A DNA stretch of 8,874 bases from Cyanobacteriota bacterium (GCA_027482985.1 JAIXVO010000448.1:1-8874), one strand, 5' to 3'; positions 1 to 6,079 are shown, numbered from the stretch's first letter. Made by a program: numbers and translations. Notes: generated by a model not told the origin, from the letters alone.

Positions 1-1163
1 CCCAAGGTGCCAAAGACAAACGCCAAACCGGAAATGGGGCGGCGCGACCAGAGGCCACCTAATTGGGTGACATCCTGCGTAATGCTGTTCCAGATCACCG
101 CACCGACACTCATCACCAACAGCGCGATCGCGATCGCATGGGTAAACACCAGCAACAACGCGGCATGGACGTGACCGGTGCCCACGGCAATAAAAATCAG
201 CCCCATGTAAGCGCTGACCAGATAAGACAGCGTCCGCTTGATATCAATTTGCGCCAGGGCAATCAGCGAACCACCCACCGCCGTCACTGCCCCGACAAAG
301 ACGGCAGTATTCATGACAAACGGCGACAGCGCCAAAATCGGTTCTAGCTTCACCAGCACCCAGGCTCCAGTTGCCACCACCACCGAGTTCCGCAGAATCG
401 TGGAGGGAATCGGCCCTTCCATGGCTTCGTCCAGCCACAAGTGGAGAGGGAATTGAGCGCATTTGCCCATCGGACCTGCCAGCAACCCTAAGCCAATTAA
501 GGTAATGACGGTCGGATCAACATTTGCAGTTTTGGCCCAAACAGCTAACTCCGAAAAGTCCCAGGTGCCTGCCAGGGGGTAAATGGCAATGACCGCCATC
601 AATAAAAAGAGGTCGCCAATCCGCTTGGTGAGGAAGGCATCCCGTGCCCCCGTGACCACCAGGGATTGGTTAAACCAGAAGCCCACCAGCAGGTAAGTCC
701 CCAGGGTCAGGACTTCCAGCACCATGTAGCTGAAGAACAGCGAATTACACAGCACGAGGGCAGCCATCCCGGCTTCAAACAGTGCTAGCAAGGAGAAGAA
801 GCGTGCCCAACCCCAATCCATTTCCAGGTAGCCAAAGGCGAAGACCTGCGCCAGTAAATTCATACCAGCAATCAAAATCATGGCTCCGACCGTCAGGGAT
901 GACACCTGAATCGGCAGGGTGAAGTTGAGCCCAGCCACTTGGAGCCACTGAAAGGAAACTTCGTAGGGGGGTTGATTCCAAGTCGCGGGCAGAGCCAGCA
1001 ACGCATGAAGAAAGGAGGTAAAAGTCATCAAAGCGTTGACATAACCCGCTGGACGCGGGCCTGTCCGACGCGTGATGGAGGGAAACCAGGTGACGGACAA
1101 AGCCGCTCCCAGGAGCGAATAGAGCGGCACCAACCAGATGCTCTGGAGGAGGAAGGAAGCCAT
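1..1163 (-). CDS. ndhF3: NAD(P)H-quinone oxidoreductase subunit 5, NdhF3/NdhF4 type (N-terminal part)
   Basis: Antiporter-like membrane subunit of the specialised NDH-1 complexes that drive CO2 hydration at the thylakoid. The first 387 residues are visible; about 230 C-terminal residues should lie beyond the left edge. It begins MASFLLQSIWLVPLY, then RRTGPRPAGY (32-41), a charged GPMGKCAQFPLHLWL stretch (230-244, Lys234), the TM5-type Glu150, and DIKRTLSY (307-314). The segment IPSTILRNSVVVATGAW replaces the SALIHAAT found in NdhF1/NuoL, which marks the CO2-uptake F3/F4 branch. F3 is preferred over F4 because of the CmpR/NdhR-type regulator and the CupS-like gene next door; that is an inference. 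The start at 1163 is supported by a good Shine-Dalgarno (GAGGTGA) 7 nt upstream. No stop interrupts the frame to the edge. ndhD3 and cupA would be expected further left. Confidence 0.9.
   Translation of the reverse strand, partial: MASFLLQSIWLVPLYSLLGAALSVTWFPSITRRTGPRPAGYVNALMTFTSFLHALLALPATWNQPPYEVSFQWLQVAGLNFTLPIQVSSLTVGAMILIAGMNLLAQVFAFGYLEMDWGWARFFSLLALFEAGMAALVLCNSLFFSYMVLEVLTLGTYLLVGFWFNQSLVVTGARDAFLTKRIGDLFLLMAVIAIYPLAGTWDFSELAVWAKTANVDPTVITLIGLGLLAGPMGKCAQFPLHLWLDEAMEGPIPSTILRNSVVVATGAWVLVKLEPILALSPFVMNTAVFVGAVTAVGGSLIALAQIDIKRTLSYLVSAYMGLIFIAVGTGHVHAALLLVFTHAIAIALLVMSVGAVIWNSITQDVTQLGGLWSRRPISGLAFVFGTL
124..137. repeat. Overlapping HIP1 pair, and the HIP1 set of the window
   Basis: GCGATCGC occurs here twice with a 2-bp overlap (124-131, 130-137). 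Other copies start at 1401, 1964, 2142, 2642, 3086, 3406, 3599, 3981, 4263, 4518, 4890, 5263, 5433, 5496, 5920, 6236, 6890, 8176 and 8634. That is 21 sites, about one per 420 bp, far above chance for an 8-mer. HIP1 is a hallmark of many cyanobacterial genomes and is the best evidence for the host group. Confidence 0.95.
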
Positions 1164-1166
1164 TAA

Positions 1167-1174
1167 ATCACCTC
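1167..1174 (-). promoter_or_regulatory. Ribosome binding site of the ndhF3-type gene
   Basis: Read on the minus strand, GAGGTGAT ends 3 nt before the ATG at 1163, and its GAGG core lies 7 nt upstream of the start. It is the clearest Shine-Dalgarno in the window and fixes the start codon. GAGG forms half of a perfect 10-bp palindrome, CCTCATGAGG (1171-1180), so the site could pair with its own upstream bases; whether that matters is unknown. Confidence 0.7.
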
Positions 1175-1270
1175 ATGAGGGTTTGGGGAGGATTCAAGAT
1201 ACAGAAATGGATGCTCAAAGCAGGCATCTTTGGGCATCGCGTGAGTTACAACGATTGAACAGCGAGTCAG

Positions 1271-1324
1271 CTATGGGATTTTTTTAAGCTTTTCATTAGA
1301 ATCTACCATGCTCAATCCCCATAG
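1271..1324. repeat. Imperfect inverted repeat in the ndhF3 leader
   Basis: CTATGGGATT (1271-1280) pairs with AATCCCCATAG (1314-1324), with one extra base in the right arm and a loop of 33 nt. It lies about 110-160 bp upstream of the ndhF3 start. A LysR-type T-N11-A style sequence, TCAATC-N10-ATCCAG (1312-1333), overlaps the right arm. It could be an operator or an RNA hairpin; the function is inferred only from position. Confidence 0.4.
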
Positions 1325-1491
1325 AAGATCCAGAGACTTTGAAATTTATTGAGTGCACCATCAAAAAAGCTAATTTTAGCGATTGAAAAGTCACTGACTG
1401 GCGATCGCAAATTTGCCACTTTTTCTCAATCCAGAGAGTAGTAGAACGAGGGCAATTCAGCGGATAGCACCCAGATTTCCCCAGCGCACTT

Positions 1492-1893
1492 TTAGCCCAT
1501 CAAAATCACCGTATCAATCACATGAATCATGCCATTGTCGGCTTCGATATTGGGGGCGACGACGGTAGCGTTTTTAACTTCAAAGCCGTCAGAACAGTCG
1601 ATGGGAATGGTTGACCCTTCGACAGAGGTGACGATCCCCAGCGCCGCTAGATCATCTTGAGAAAGTTTGCCAGGAACGACATGAAACTTTAAGATGCGGG
1701 TCAATTGGGGAATATTTTGAACCAGGGTTTGAATCGTGCCGGGGGGCAGTTTTGCAAAGGCATCATCGGTGGGTGCAAACACCGTAAAGGGGCCAGGACT
1801 TTTGAGGGTCTCTACCAAGCCCGCTGCCTGGACGGCAGTCACCAATGTTTGAAAAGAACCAGCACTAACTGCAATGTCAACAATATCTGCCAT
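1492..1893 (-). CDS. cupS: Fasciclin-domain protein, CupS-like
   Basis: A 133-residue single fasciclin (FAS1) domain. The H1-type motif [11 protein letters not shown] is at 36-46, the FH element of the domain core at 70-71, and the H2-type motif [11 protein letters not shown] at 120-130 near the C-terminus; there is one Cys (100). Length, lack of a signal peptide and position beside an NdhF3-type gene match CupS, the fasciclin-fold small subunit of the low-CO2-induced NDH-1MS complex. General fasciclin proteins such as Sll1483 homologues look similar, so the symbol is tentative. The start MADIVDIAV was chosen because the domain begins there. The frame stays open to a Met codon at 1992, but those 33 extra residues are not fasciclin sequence, and part of them (AIAL) is encoded by a HIP1 site. 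No clear Shine-Dalgarno precedes 1893. The gene is on the same strand as ndhF3 and upstream of it. Confidence 0.85.
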   Translation of the reverse strand: MADIVDIAVSAGSFQTLVTAVQAAGLVETLKSPGPFTVFAPTDDAFAKLPPGTIQTLVQNIPQLTRILKFHVVPGKLSQDDLAALGIVTSVEGSTIPIDCSDGFEVKNATVVAPNIEADNGMIHVIDTVILMG

Positions 1894-2056
1894 GACGAGC
1901 GAAAAGGTTAGGAGTGAATGGGGAACAAACTCAAGGTGAATCGAAAAGGTCTGTAGACTTAGAGCGATCGCGATGGGTTGCCAAAGCAACATAGCCGGGA
2001 CTTGACCGGCCGAAAAAGTCGCTCTAAATCAGAAAGTTCAAGCTAGGATAAAGGCA

Positions 2057-2082
2057 TTGTAAACGAGACAGGCGACTTACAA
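2057..2082. promoter_or_regulatory. Possible operator dyad TTGTAA-N14-TTACAA
   Basis: Two perfect 6-bp half-sites in inverted orientation, 14 bp apart, lie about 165-190 bp upstream of the cupS-like start. The size and symmetry fit a dimeric regulator site, and the neighbouring LysR protein is the obvious candidate. The half-site order does not match the TTA-N7/8-TAA pattern reported for CmpR, and a 6-bp dyad can occur by chance. Confidence 0.25.
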
Positions 2083-2166
2083 GCTGCGACTTTATCACCC
2101 TCTGAGCGCATTGACGATCGCTGGCTTGGTTGAATGGCAGGGCGATCGCAATGAAATTAAAGGTAG

Positions 2167-2273
2167 AAAGGCGTTGCACGTGAGTGGAAGCCGGAGGCTC
2201 AACAATCCCTAGATGAATTAATCCAGATAGTTGTTCAACCCCGGCATCAATACTTTTCGTGCAACGCCGCTTT
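2167..2273. repeat. Long imperfect hairpin with 11-bp terminal inverted repeats (MITE-like)
   Basis: GGCGTTGCACG (2170-2180) is repeated exactly in inverted form as CGTGCAACGCC (2258-2268). The stem can be extended outward by AAAG/CTTT across a 2-nt bulge. Nested inside are GCCGG...AACAA (2191-2206) and TTGTT...CCGGC (2231-2245), again complementary, so nearly the whole 107 bp folds on itself. Size, terminal repeats and lack of coding capacity suggest a miniature transposable element; the termini resemble GGCNTTG-type IS ends (inference). No clear target-site duplication flanks it. It ends about 120 bp before the regulator's start codon. Confidence 0.6.
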
Positions 2274-2378
2274 GGAAGGGAGCATAGACTCTTGGCTATG
2301 ATATTAACCCGATAATTTATAAATAAAAATCATTGTTCCCGATTAGAATAATAGAAGTAAATCTATGAACTCATCGTT

Positions 2379-2395
2379 GGGAGATTCCGCTCTTG
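2379..2395 (+). promoter_or_regulatory. Ribosome binding site and TTG start of the ndhR-like gene
   Basis: GGGAG (2379-2383) lies 9 nt before TTG (2393-2395). Translation from TTG gives MRQATLHQLKVFE, the usual beginning for CmpR/NdhR proteins. The in-frame stretch upstream has no ATG or GTG before a TGA at 2366-2368, so a non-ATG start is forced. The ATG at 2365 is in another frame. Confidence 0.65.
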
Positions 2396-3388
2396 AGGCA
2401 AGCTACTCTCCATCAGCTGAAGGTTTTCGAGGCAGTTGCTCGCCACAACAGCTTTACCCGCGCTGCTGAAGAACTTTTTCTGACTCAGCCCACTGTGTCG
2501 ATGCAGGTCAAGCAGTTGTCGAAGGCCGTTGGTCTGCCGTTGTTTGAGCAGGTGGGCAAACGGCTGTACCTGACGGATGCCGGCAAAGAACTGTACACCA
2601 CCTGTCGCGAAATTTTTGAGCGGTTGTCGCAGTTTGAAATCGCGATCGCGGACATGAAAGGGCTGAAGCAAGGATCGCTGAAGCTAGCCGTGGTGACGAC
2701 CGCAAAGTACGTCATTCCCCGGTTGCTGGGGCCTTTCTGCCAGCGGTATCCCGGCATTGATGTGTCGCTGACCGTCACCAACCATGAATATGTGATTGAA
2801 AGTTTGGCGAACAATCGGCATGACCTCTACATCCTCAGCCAACCGCCCGAAGATCTGGATGTTTCCATTCACCCCTTCCTGGAAAATCCGCTGGTCGTGA
2901 TTGCTTGGCGCGATCACCCACTGGCGCAGGAAAAAAATATTCCCATCCAAAAACTAGCGGAAGAATCGTTCATTATGCGGGAACCCGGATCGGGCACCCG
3001 AAAGGCAGTTCAGAAGTTATTTGATGAGCACGATTTAACGCTCAAAGTGAAACTGGATTTAGGCAGTAACGAAGCGATTAAACAAGCGATCGCGGGTGGT
3101 TTAGGCGTATCAGTCTTGTCGATTCACACCCTGGCGTTAGAAGGGTTAACCAGCCAGTTAACGCTCCTGGATGTCGAGAATTTCCCCATCCAGCGCTACT
3201 GGTACGTGATTTATCCTTCCGGCAAGCAACTCTCGATCATCGCCCAAACTTTCTTCGACTATTTGCTGAACGAAGGGAAAACAGTCGCCGAACAAACTGC
3301 ATTCCAGGGCATTTTCAGCGCTCTCAAAGATAAGATGTCGGCTCCTCCCCCGATCTCGACAAGCGTTGACACCGAAGCTGCGGAGTAG
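2393..3388 (+). CDS. ndhR: LysR-type transcriptional regulator, CmpR/NdhR (CcmR) clade
   Basis: A 331-residue LysR protein. The N-terminal winged helix-turn-helix covers about residues 5-65, with the recognition region SFTRAAEELFLTQPTVSMQ (20-38). The LysR effector-binding domain follows from about 92 to 295, including TTAKYVIPRLLGPFCQRYPG (102-121), MREPGSGTRKAVQKLF (195-210) and SNEAIKQAIAGGLGVSVLS (225-243). A tail of about 30 residues, Pro- and acid-rich, is not part of the family core. CmpR and NdhR are close paralogues that sense carbon status: CmpR activates the bicarbonate transporter genes, while NdhR/CcmR represses ndhF3 operons, with 2-oxoglutarate and 2-phosphoglycolate as effectors. 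NdhR is preferred because the gene is divergent from cupS/ndhF3-like genes; CmpR remains possible, and RbcR is unlikely by sequence. The start is TTG. Confidence 0.93.
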   Translation: MRQATLHQLKVFEAVARHNSFTRAAEELFLTQPTVSMQVKQLSKAVGLPLFEQVGKRLYLTDAGKELYTTCREIFERLSQFEIAIADMKGLKQGSLKLAVVTTAKYVIPRLLGPFCQRYPGIDVSLTVTNHEYVIESLANNRHDLYILSQPPEDLDVSIHPFLENPLVVIAWRDHPLAQEKNIPIQKLAEESFIMREPGSGTRKAVQKLFDEHDLTLKVKLDLGSNEAIKQAIAGGLGVSVLSIHTLALEGLTSQLTLLDVENFPIQRYWYVIYPSGKQLSIIAQTFFDYLLNEGKTVAEQTAFQGIFSALKDKMSAPPPISTSVDTEAAE

Positions 3389-3412
3389 AGTACAGTCGTG
3401 AGGGGGCGATCG

Positions 3413-3868
3413 CTAACCGACTTCGAGTAAAGTGCGGACGATCTTCAGATCGTAAGGATGCCGAATCGGGAGCGGTCGATAGTCGCGGGCGTGGGGCTGT
3501 CCATGCCGAATGACCGAGTTAATGGCGATGCAGGGTTCTGCGGTCAGATTGATTGCTCCATGGGGAATGCCAGGGGGGATTTTTACGACTTGTAAATCGC
3601 GATCGCTCAGCAAGATGTAGCGATACTCTCTGGCTTGTAAAATTGCTAACACGACTCGCCCTTTAACGACGAGTAATTGATCAGTCTGGAAGTGATGCAC
3701 GAATAAGTCTTCCACGGTGCCGGGGGCAATATAAACCAGATTAGTGGCATGACTGCCGGGGATGTGAAATTCCGGTGCAGTATTGGCATCGACCGGACAA
3801 ATGTCAATCCCTTGGGCGGGATTGAGGCAACTAATCGGATGAATTTCGATTTGATGTTTTAAGCTCAT
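3413..3868 (-). CDS. Small RmlC-like cupin protein, function unknown
   Basis: A 151-residue single-domain cupin of the RmlC (dTDP-4-dehydrorhamnose 3,5-epimerase-like) type. Cupin motif 2 is complete: PPGIPHGAIN (98-107) fits PxG-x2-H-x3-N, with His103 and Asn107. Motif 1 is recognisable but altered: VHHFQTDQLLVVKG (57-70) keeps a His pair and the final Gly but has Gln where the metal-binding Glu is usual. The RGLH segment of true RmlC epimerases is not seen, so rhamnose biosynthesis should not be assumed, and no sugar-nucleotide genes are nearby. The start at 3868 has GAGG (3878-3881) 9 nt upstream. The gene is convergent with the ndhR-like gene, 24 bp apart; a HIP1 site (3406-3413) overlaps the stop codon. 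The cupin fold is well supported, the substrate is not. Confidence 0.85.
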   Translation of the reverse strand: MSLKHQIEIHPISCLNPAQGIDICPVDANTAPEFHIPGSHATNLVYIAPGTVEDLFVHHFQTDQLLVVKGRVVLAILQAREYRYILLSDRDLQVVKIPPGIPHGAINLTAEPCIAINSVIRHGQPHARDYRPLPIRHPYDLKIVRTLLEVG

Positions 3869-3905
3869 GGTGACGATCCTCGACAGGTGTAGCGGTGTGG
3901 ATCTT

Positions 3906-3930
3906 GGGGTTGGGAGTTGGGGTGAAGGGG
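3906..3930 (+). repeat. G-quadruplex motif upstream of the cupin gene
   Basis: Four G-runs of 4, 3, 4 and 4 bases are separated by loops TT, AGTT and TGAA, a textbook G3+N1-7 pattern. It is on the plus strand, which is the template strand for the minus-strand cupin gene, 38-62 bp before its start codon. The mRNA leader would be C-rich. The fold is predicted from the pattern only. Confidence 0.6.
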
Positions 3931-4020
3931 TGTCTGTTGGCTTGAGACATTGTGTATCTATGTATACGGTTTTAGCATGAGCGATCGCGAACTGTCCGCT
4001 TTCTTTGCGGATTGTCTTTT

Positions 4021-4056
4021 CCGTCTGCCGTCTGCCGTCTGCCCCCTGCCTTCTGC
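4021..4056 (+). repeat. CTGCCNN heptamer array (STRR type)
   Basis: Four tandem heptamers CTGCCGT, CTGCCGT, CTGCCCC and CTGCCTT (4025-4052), with partial units on both sides. Such short tandem heptamers are a known class in cyanobacterial intergenic DNA. This array ends 5 bp from the stop codon of the DUF3352 gene (4061-4063). A second array of the same heptamer lies inside that gene. The rest of the 192-bp spacer 3869-4060 holds a HIP1 site (3981-3988) and the G-rich motif, with no obvious promoter. Confidence 0.75.
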
Positions 4057-4060
4057 TGAC

Positions 4061-5917
4061 TTACTGCAATTGAATAAAAACACTACTGCGCTGAACGCCG
4101 TTCTGCCGTCCGTAACTACTGAGGGAGAGGGATTGTAAGTGGTTGAAGAAGGGACTACCAGCCAGTTCCAGCACTTTCAGGAAGGGAAATTGCGTTTGCA
4201 GATCCGCCCGACTGCTGCGCCAATCGAGATAGAGGTAGCCATTGTTGGGGTGCTCAAATGGCGCGATCGCGGCCTGGAACTGCGCGTTCTGGACTAAGGT
4301 GTCATCCGCGACGGCTAAGGCTTGCTCCATGGCTGCCAGTGAAGAGGCAAAGAGTTCATATTTGCCAATGGTGGTATGGACTCCCTGGACTTCCGCCGCT
4401 AGTGTTTTGGCGGCGCGATTGCCAGGGGTGAGCTGCGTCCAGGCAGACACCGTTTGTTCGCCTAAAGCCACTGTCCCGACGCTGTAGCCTTGTTGTTTCG
4501 CCAAGTCATCTAAGTGAGCGATCGCGGCTGTTGCCGTAGTACTGCTATCTCGTTCAGCGACAAAGACCCAATCGGCGGGTAAGGGATCTGCTGCCACTTT
4601 GCGTTTTTTTCCGGCAGTCCGCCTGGGTGCGGTGGCATTCTCTGGGGTGGGCACTTGCGCCAGGGCGTATTCACCCGTCACCCAATTAAAAATATCTTTC
4701 GGTAAGTTAATTTTGCGTTGTTGCTCCAGGTCTTGCAGGGCTTGATTTACCAGTTGCGACACCGAATCATAGTGGGTAAGGGTCGTCGAGAGTTCCTGCC
4801 AGAGCTGGTTGAGATTCGTGCCGCCCGCCGCGATCGGACTGGTGGCGGGAATGTAATTCAAAGCGGCTACGGGTTTAGAGAGCGTGGGCGCGATCGCGAT
4901 TTTACTGTCTCCCACCGTTGCCGTCTCCGCAATCAAGCCCTCACGAGCCAGTTGCAATGCCATCACCAACGTTTGTGCGGGTGCCTTCGGGACTGCTGGT
5001 TTGTCTGCGGCTGGGGCTGGCGTAATCGCCTCCGTCGCCAACCAGCCCGACACCCCCGGCAAATTCACAAACGTCAACCCAATTTTCGGCTGCGTCAAAG
5101 TCTGTAAGGCTTGCTGATAAAAACTCGCTCCCGCCAAATTCAGTTCTGCTGCCTGCACATTCGTAATTGCATCCCGCAACACCCGAACATCATTCGCAAA
5201 CAGTACAAATTGATCGCCCACCACTGCACTCGCCAGCGACGGCGACGGCAGCAAAGCATAAGGCGATCGCACGTCTCCAGACTTCTGACTCCTACCTCCG
5301 TTCGGCTGGGCGCTCACGACAAAGCCTGACTTCTTCCCCCCTGCCTTCTGCCCCCTGCCTTCTGCCTTCACTGGCACTTCGTTATAAATCAGCTTCACCC
5401 CTTTGTATTGCTCAAAGGAGAGGTCGGTGCCCGCGATCGCCCGCTTCTGCCAGAAGACTTGCAAAAATTCGCGGGATTGTTCCGGGTTTTGCGTCGCGAT
5501 CGCCAGCAGATAACCGGGTTGCTTGCCATTCTCCAAGTCGCGATCGACATCCAGCGTCGTAATGGCAAACGTCACTTCCTGCCCCAGCCAGGGTTGAATA
5601 TCCCGCTGATACTCCAGACCCGTATCCGCCAATAAGCTTTGCTGAAACTGGGTAAATTCTGCCCGTGCCTGTCGCCGTTGCCCCGGTGCTGCCACCACCT
5701 GCAGAAAAGACTGTAAATCGTTGGGATTGACCAGCAACGACACCATCGCCGGGGCTTGCCGGGGCACAAACAGGGCGGCCTGGGGGGATTGGCCCGCGCC
5801 TGCCGTCAAAATTTTGAGGGGGCTATTGGCGGTAATCCAGTAAAACCCGCCTGCTCCGATCAACAGCAGGACAACCCCGATGGCTATCAATCCAGAGAAA
5901 AATGAACGCAGCTTCAT
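4061..5917 (-). CDS. DUF3352 domain-containing membrane-anchored protein
   Basis: A 618-residue protein of the cyanobacterial DUF3352 family, whose function is unknown. Residues 8-29 form one hydrophobic segment after a short basic start (MKLR), so a signal anchor with a large extracytoplasmic domain is likely. The family core is visible in PAMVSLLVNPNDL (56-68), QPWLGQEVTFAITTLD (108-123), FEQYKGVKLIY (168-178), AVVGDQFVLFANDVRVLRDA (231-250), PKDIFNWVTGEYALAQ (406-421) and NNGYLYLDW (558-566). Residues about 183-217 are a Gly/Lys/Arg-rich insert encoded by repeat DNA that interrupts the core between KLIYNE and SLASAVVGD. A second low-complexity linker (425-445, KKRK) is basic. The ATG at 5917 is preceded by a HIP1 site (5920-5927) and only a weak AGG. 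The 162 bp to the next plus-strand gene should hold divergent promoters, but none is clear. Confidence 0.92.
   Translation of the reverse strand: MKLRSFFSGLIAIGVVLLLIGAGGFYWITANSPLKILTAGAGQSPQAALFVPRQAPAMVSLLVNPNDLQSFLQVVAAPGQRRQARAEFTQFQQSLLADTGLEYQRDIQPWLGQEVTFAITTLDVDRDLENGKQPGYLLAIATQNPEQSREFLQVFWQKRAIAGTDLSFEQYKGVKLIYNEVPVKAEGRGQKAGGKKSGFVVSAQPNGGRSQKSGDVRSPYALLPSPSLASAVVGDQFVLFANDVRVLRDAITNVQAAELNLAGASFYQQALQTLTQPKIGLTFVNLPGVSGWLATEAITPAPAADKPAVPKAPAQTLVMALQLAREGLIAETATVGDSKIAIAPTLSKPVAALNYIPATSPIAAGGTNLNQLWQELSTTLTHYDSVSQLVNQALQDLEQQRKINLPKDIFNWVTGEYALAQVPTPENATAPRRTAGKKRKVAADPLPADWVFVAERDSSTTATAAIAHLDDLAKQQGYSVGTVALGEQTVSAWTQLTPGNRAAKTLAAEVQGVHTTIGKYELFASSLAAMEQALAVADDTLVQNAQFQAAIAPFEHPNNGYLYLDWRSSRADLQTQFPFLKVLELAGSPFFNHLQSLSLSSYGRQNGVQRSSVFIQLQ
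5272..5371 (+). repeat. Repeat DNA inserted in frame in the DUF3352 gene
   Basis: The right part is four exact tandem heptamers, CTGCCTT, CTGCCCC, CTGCCTT, CTGCCTT (5341-5368), the same family as the array at 4025-4052. The left part (5278-5334) is bounded by GACTTCT-like 7-mers and resembles dispersed cyanobacterial repeats. On the coding strand it gives about 33 residues of Gly/Lys/Arg/Gln-rich sequence unlike the rest of the protein. The frame stays open. The exact insertion boundaries cannot be set without a homologue lacking the insert. Confidence 0.7.
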
Positions 5918-6079
5918 GAGCGATCGCCTGTAGGCACGAACAACAGTCCAGCATCATTATTCCAGGCACCGCGACCCGCGCACACATTTTGCTGAATTCC
6001 GATGTCGCAAATCCCCCCACTTGTGAGCAAACTTAACATCAGAGATGCTTTTCTTGGCTCACCGCTGCTCCTGGACGCT

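Larger units (their letters stand above)
1164..1491. other. Spacer between cupS-like and ndhF3-type genes
   Basis: These 328 bp between two same-strand genes are unusually long for tightly co-transcribed genes, so ndhF3 may have its own promoter here. The stretch is AT-rich, holds one HIP1 site (1401-1408), a short inverted repeat GCTAA-TT-TTAGC (1369-1380) and an imperfect dyad (1271-1324, listed separately). I found no convincing -35/-10 pair and no terminator with a U-tract after the upstream gene. Confidence 0.5.
1894..2392. promoter_or_regulatory. Divergent control region between cupS-like and ndhR-like genes
   Basis: About 500 bp without a gene must hold the promoters of both divergent transcripts. 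Visible elements are a GCCGG-N7-CCGGC hairpin (1994-2010), a TTGTAA-N14-TTACAA dyad (2057-2082), HIP1 sites (1964-1971, 2142-2149), the large inverted-repeat element (2167-2273) and an AT-rich stretch with the perfect palindrome ATTTATAAAT (2315-2324) 70 bp before the regulator start. LysR regulators usually bind such AT-rich dyads near their own divergent promoters; no site here can be assigned from sequence alone. Confidence 0.55.

Noticed and set aside
63..981. Several open frames opposite or shifted within the ndhF3 region
   Set aside because: They are short and overlap a clear membrane-protein gene in another frame.
1894..1992. N-terminal extension of the fasciclin protein (33 residues) as a signal peptide
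   Set aside because: It lacks a basic start and a clear cleavage site, part is encoded by a HIP1 site, and the domain starts cleanly at the 1893 Met.
1994..2010. GCCGG-N7-CCGGC hairpin as a terminator
   Set aside because: No U-tract follows on either strand and it lies upstream of both neighbouring genes, not at a gene end.
2170..2268. Integron attC-like site suggested by the nested hairpin with terminal core-like sequences
   Set aside because: The ends do not match RYYYAAC/GTTRRRY cores, there is no cassette or integrase, and the stem symmetry is that of a simple inverted repeat.
4025..4056. CRISPR array
   Set aside because: The units are 7 bp with no spacers; it is a tandem heptamer repeat.
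6002..6079. Longer start for the small acidic protein
   Set aside because: Codon use (AGA, several CTT) differs from the rest of the gene and no ribosome binding site is seen; it remains possible.
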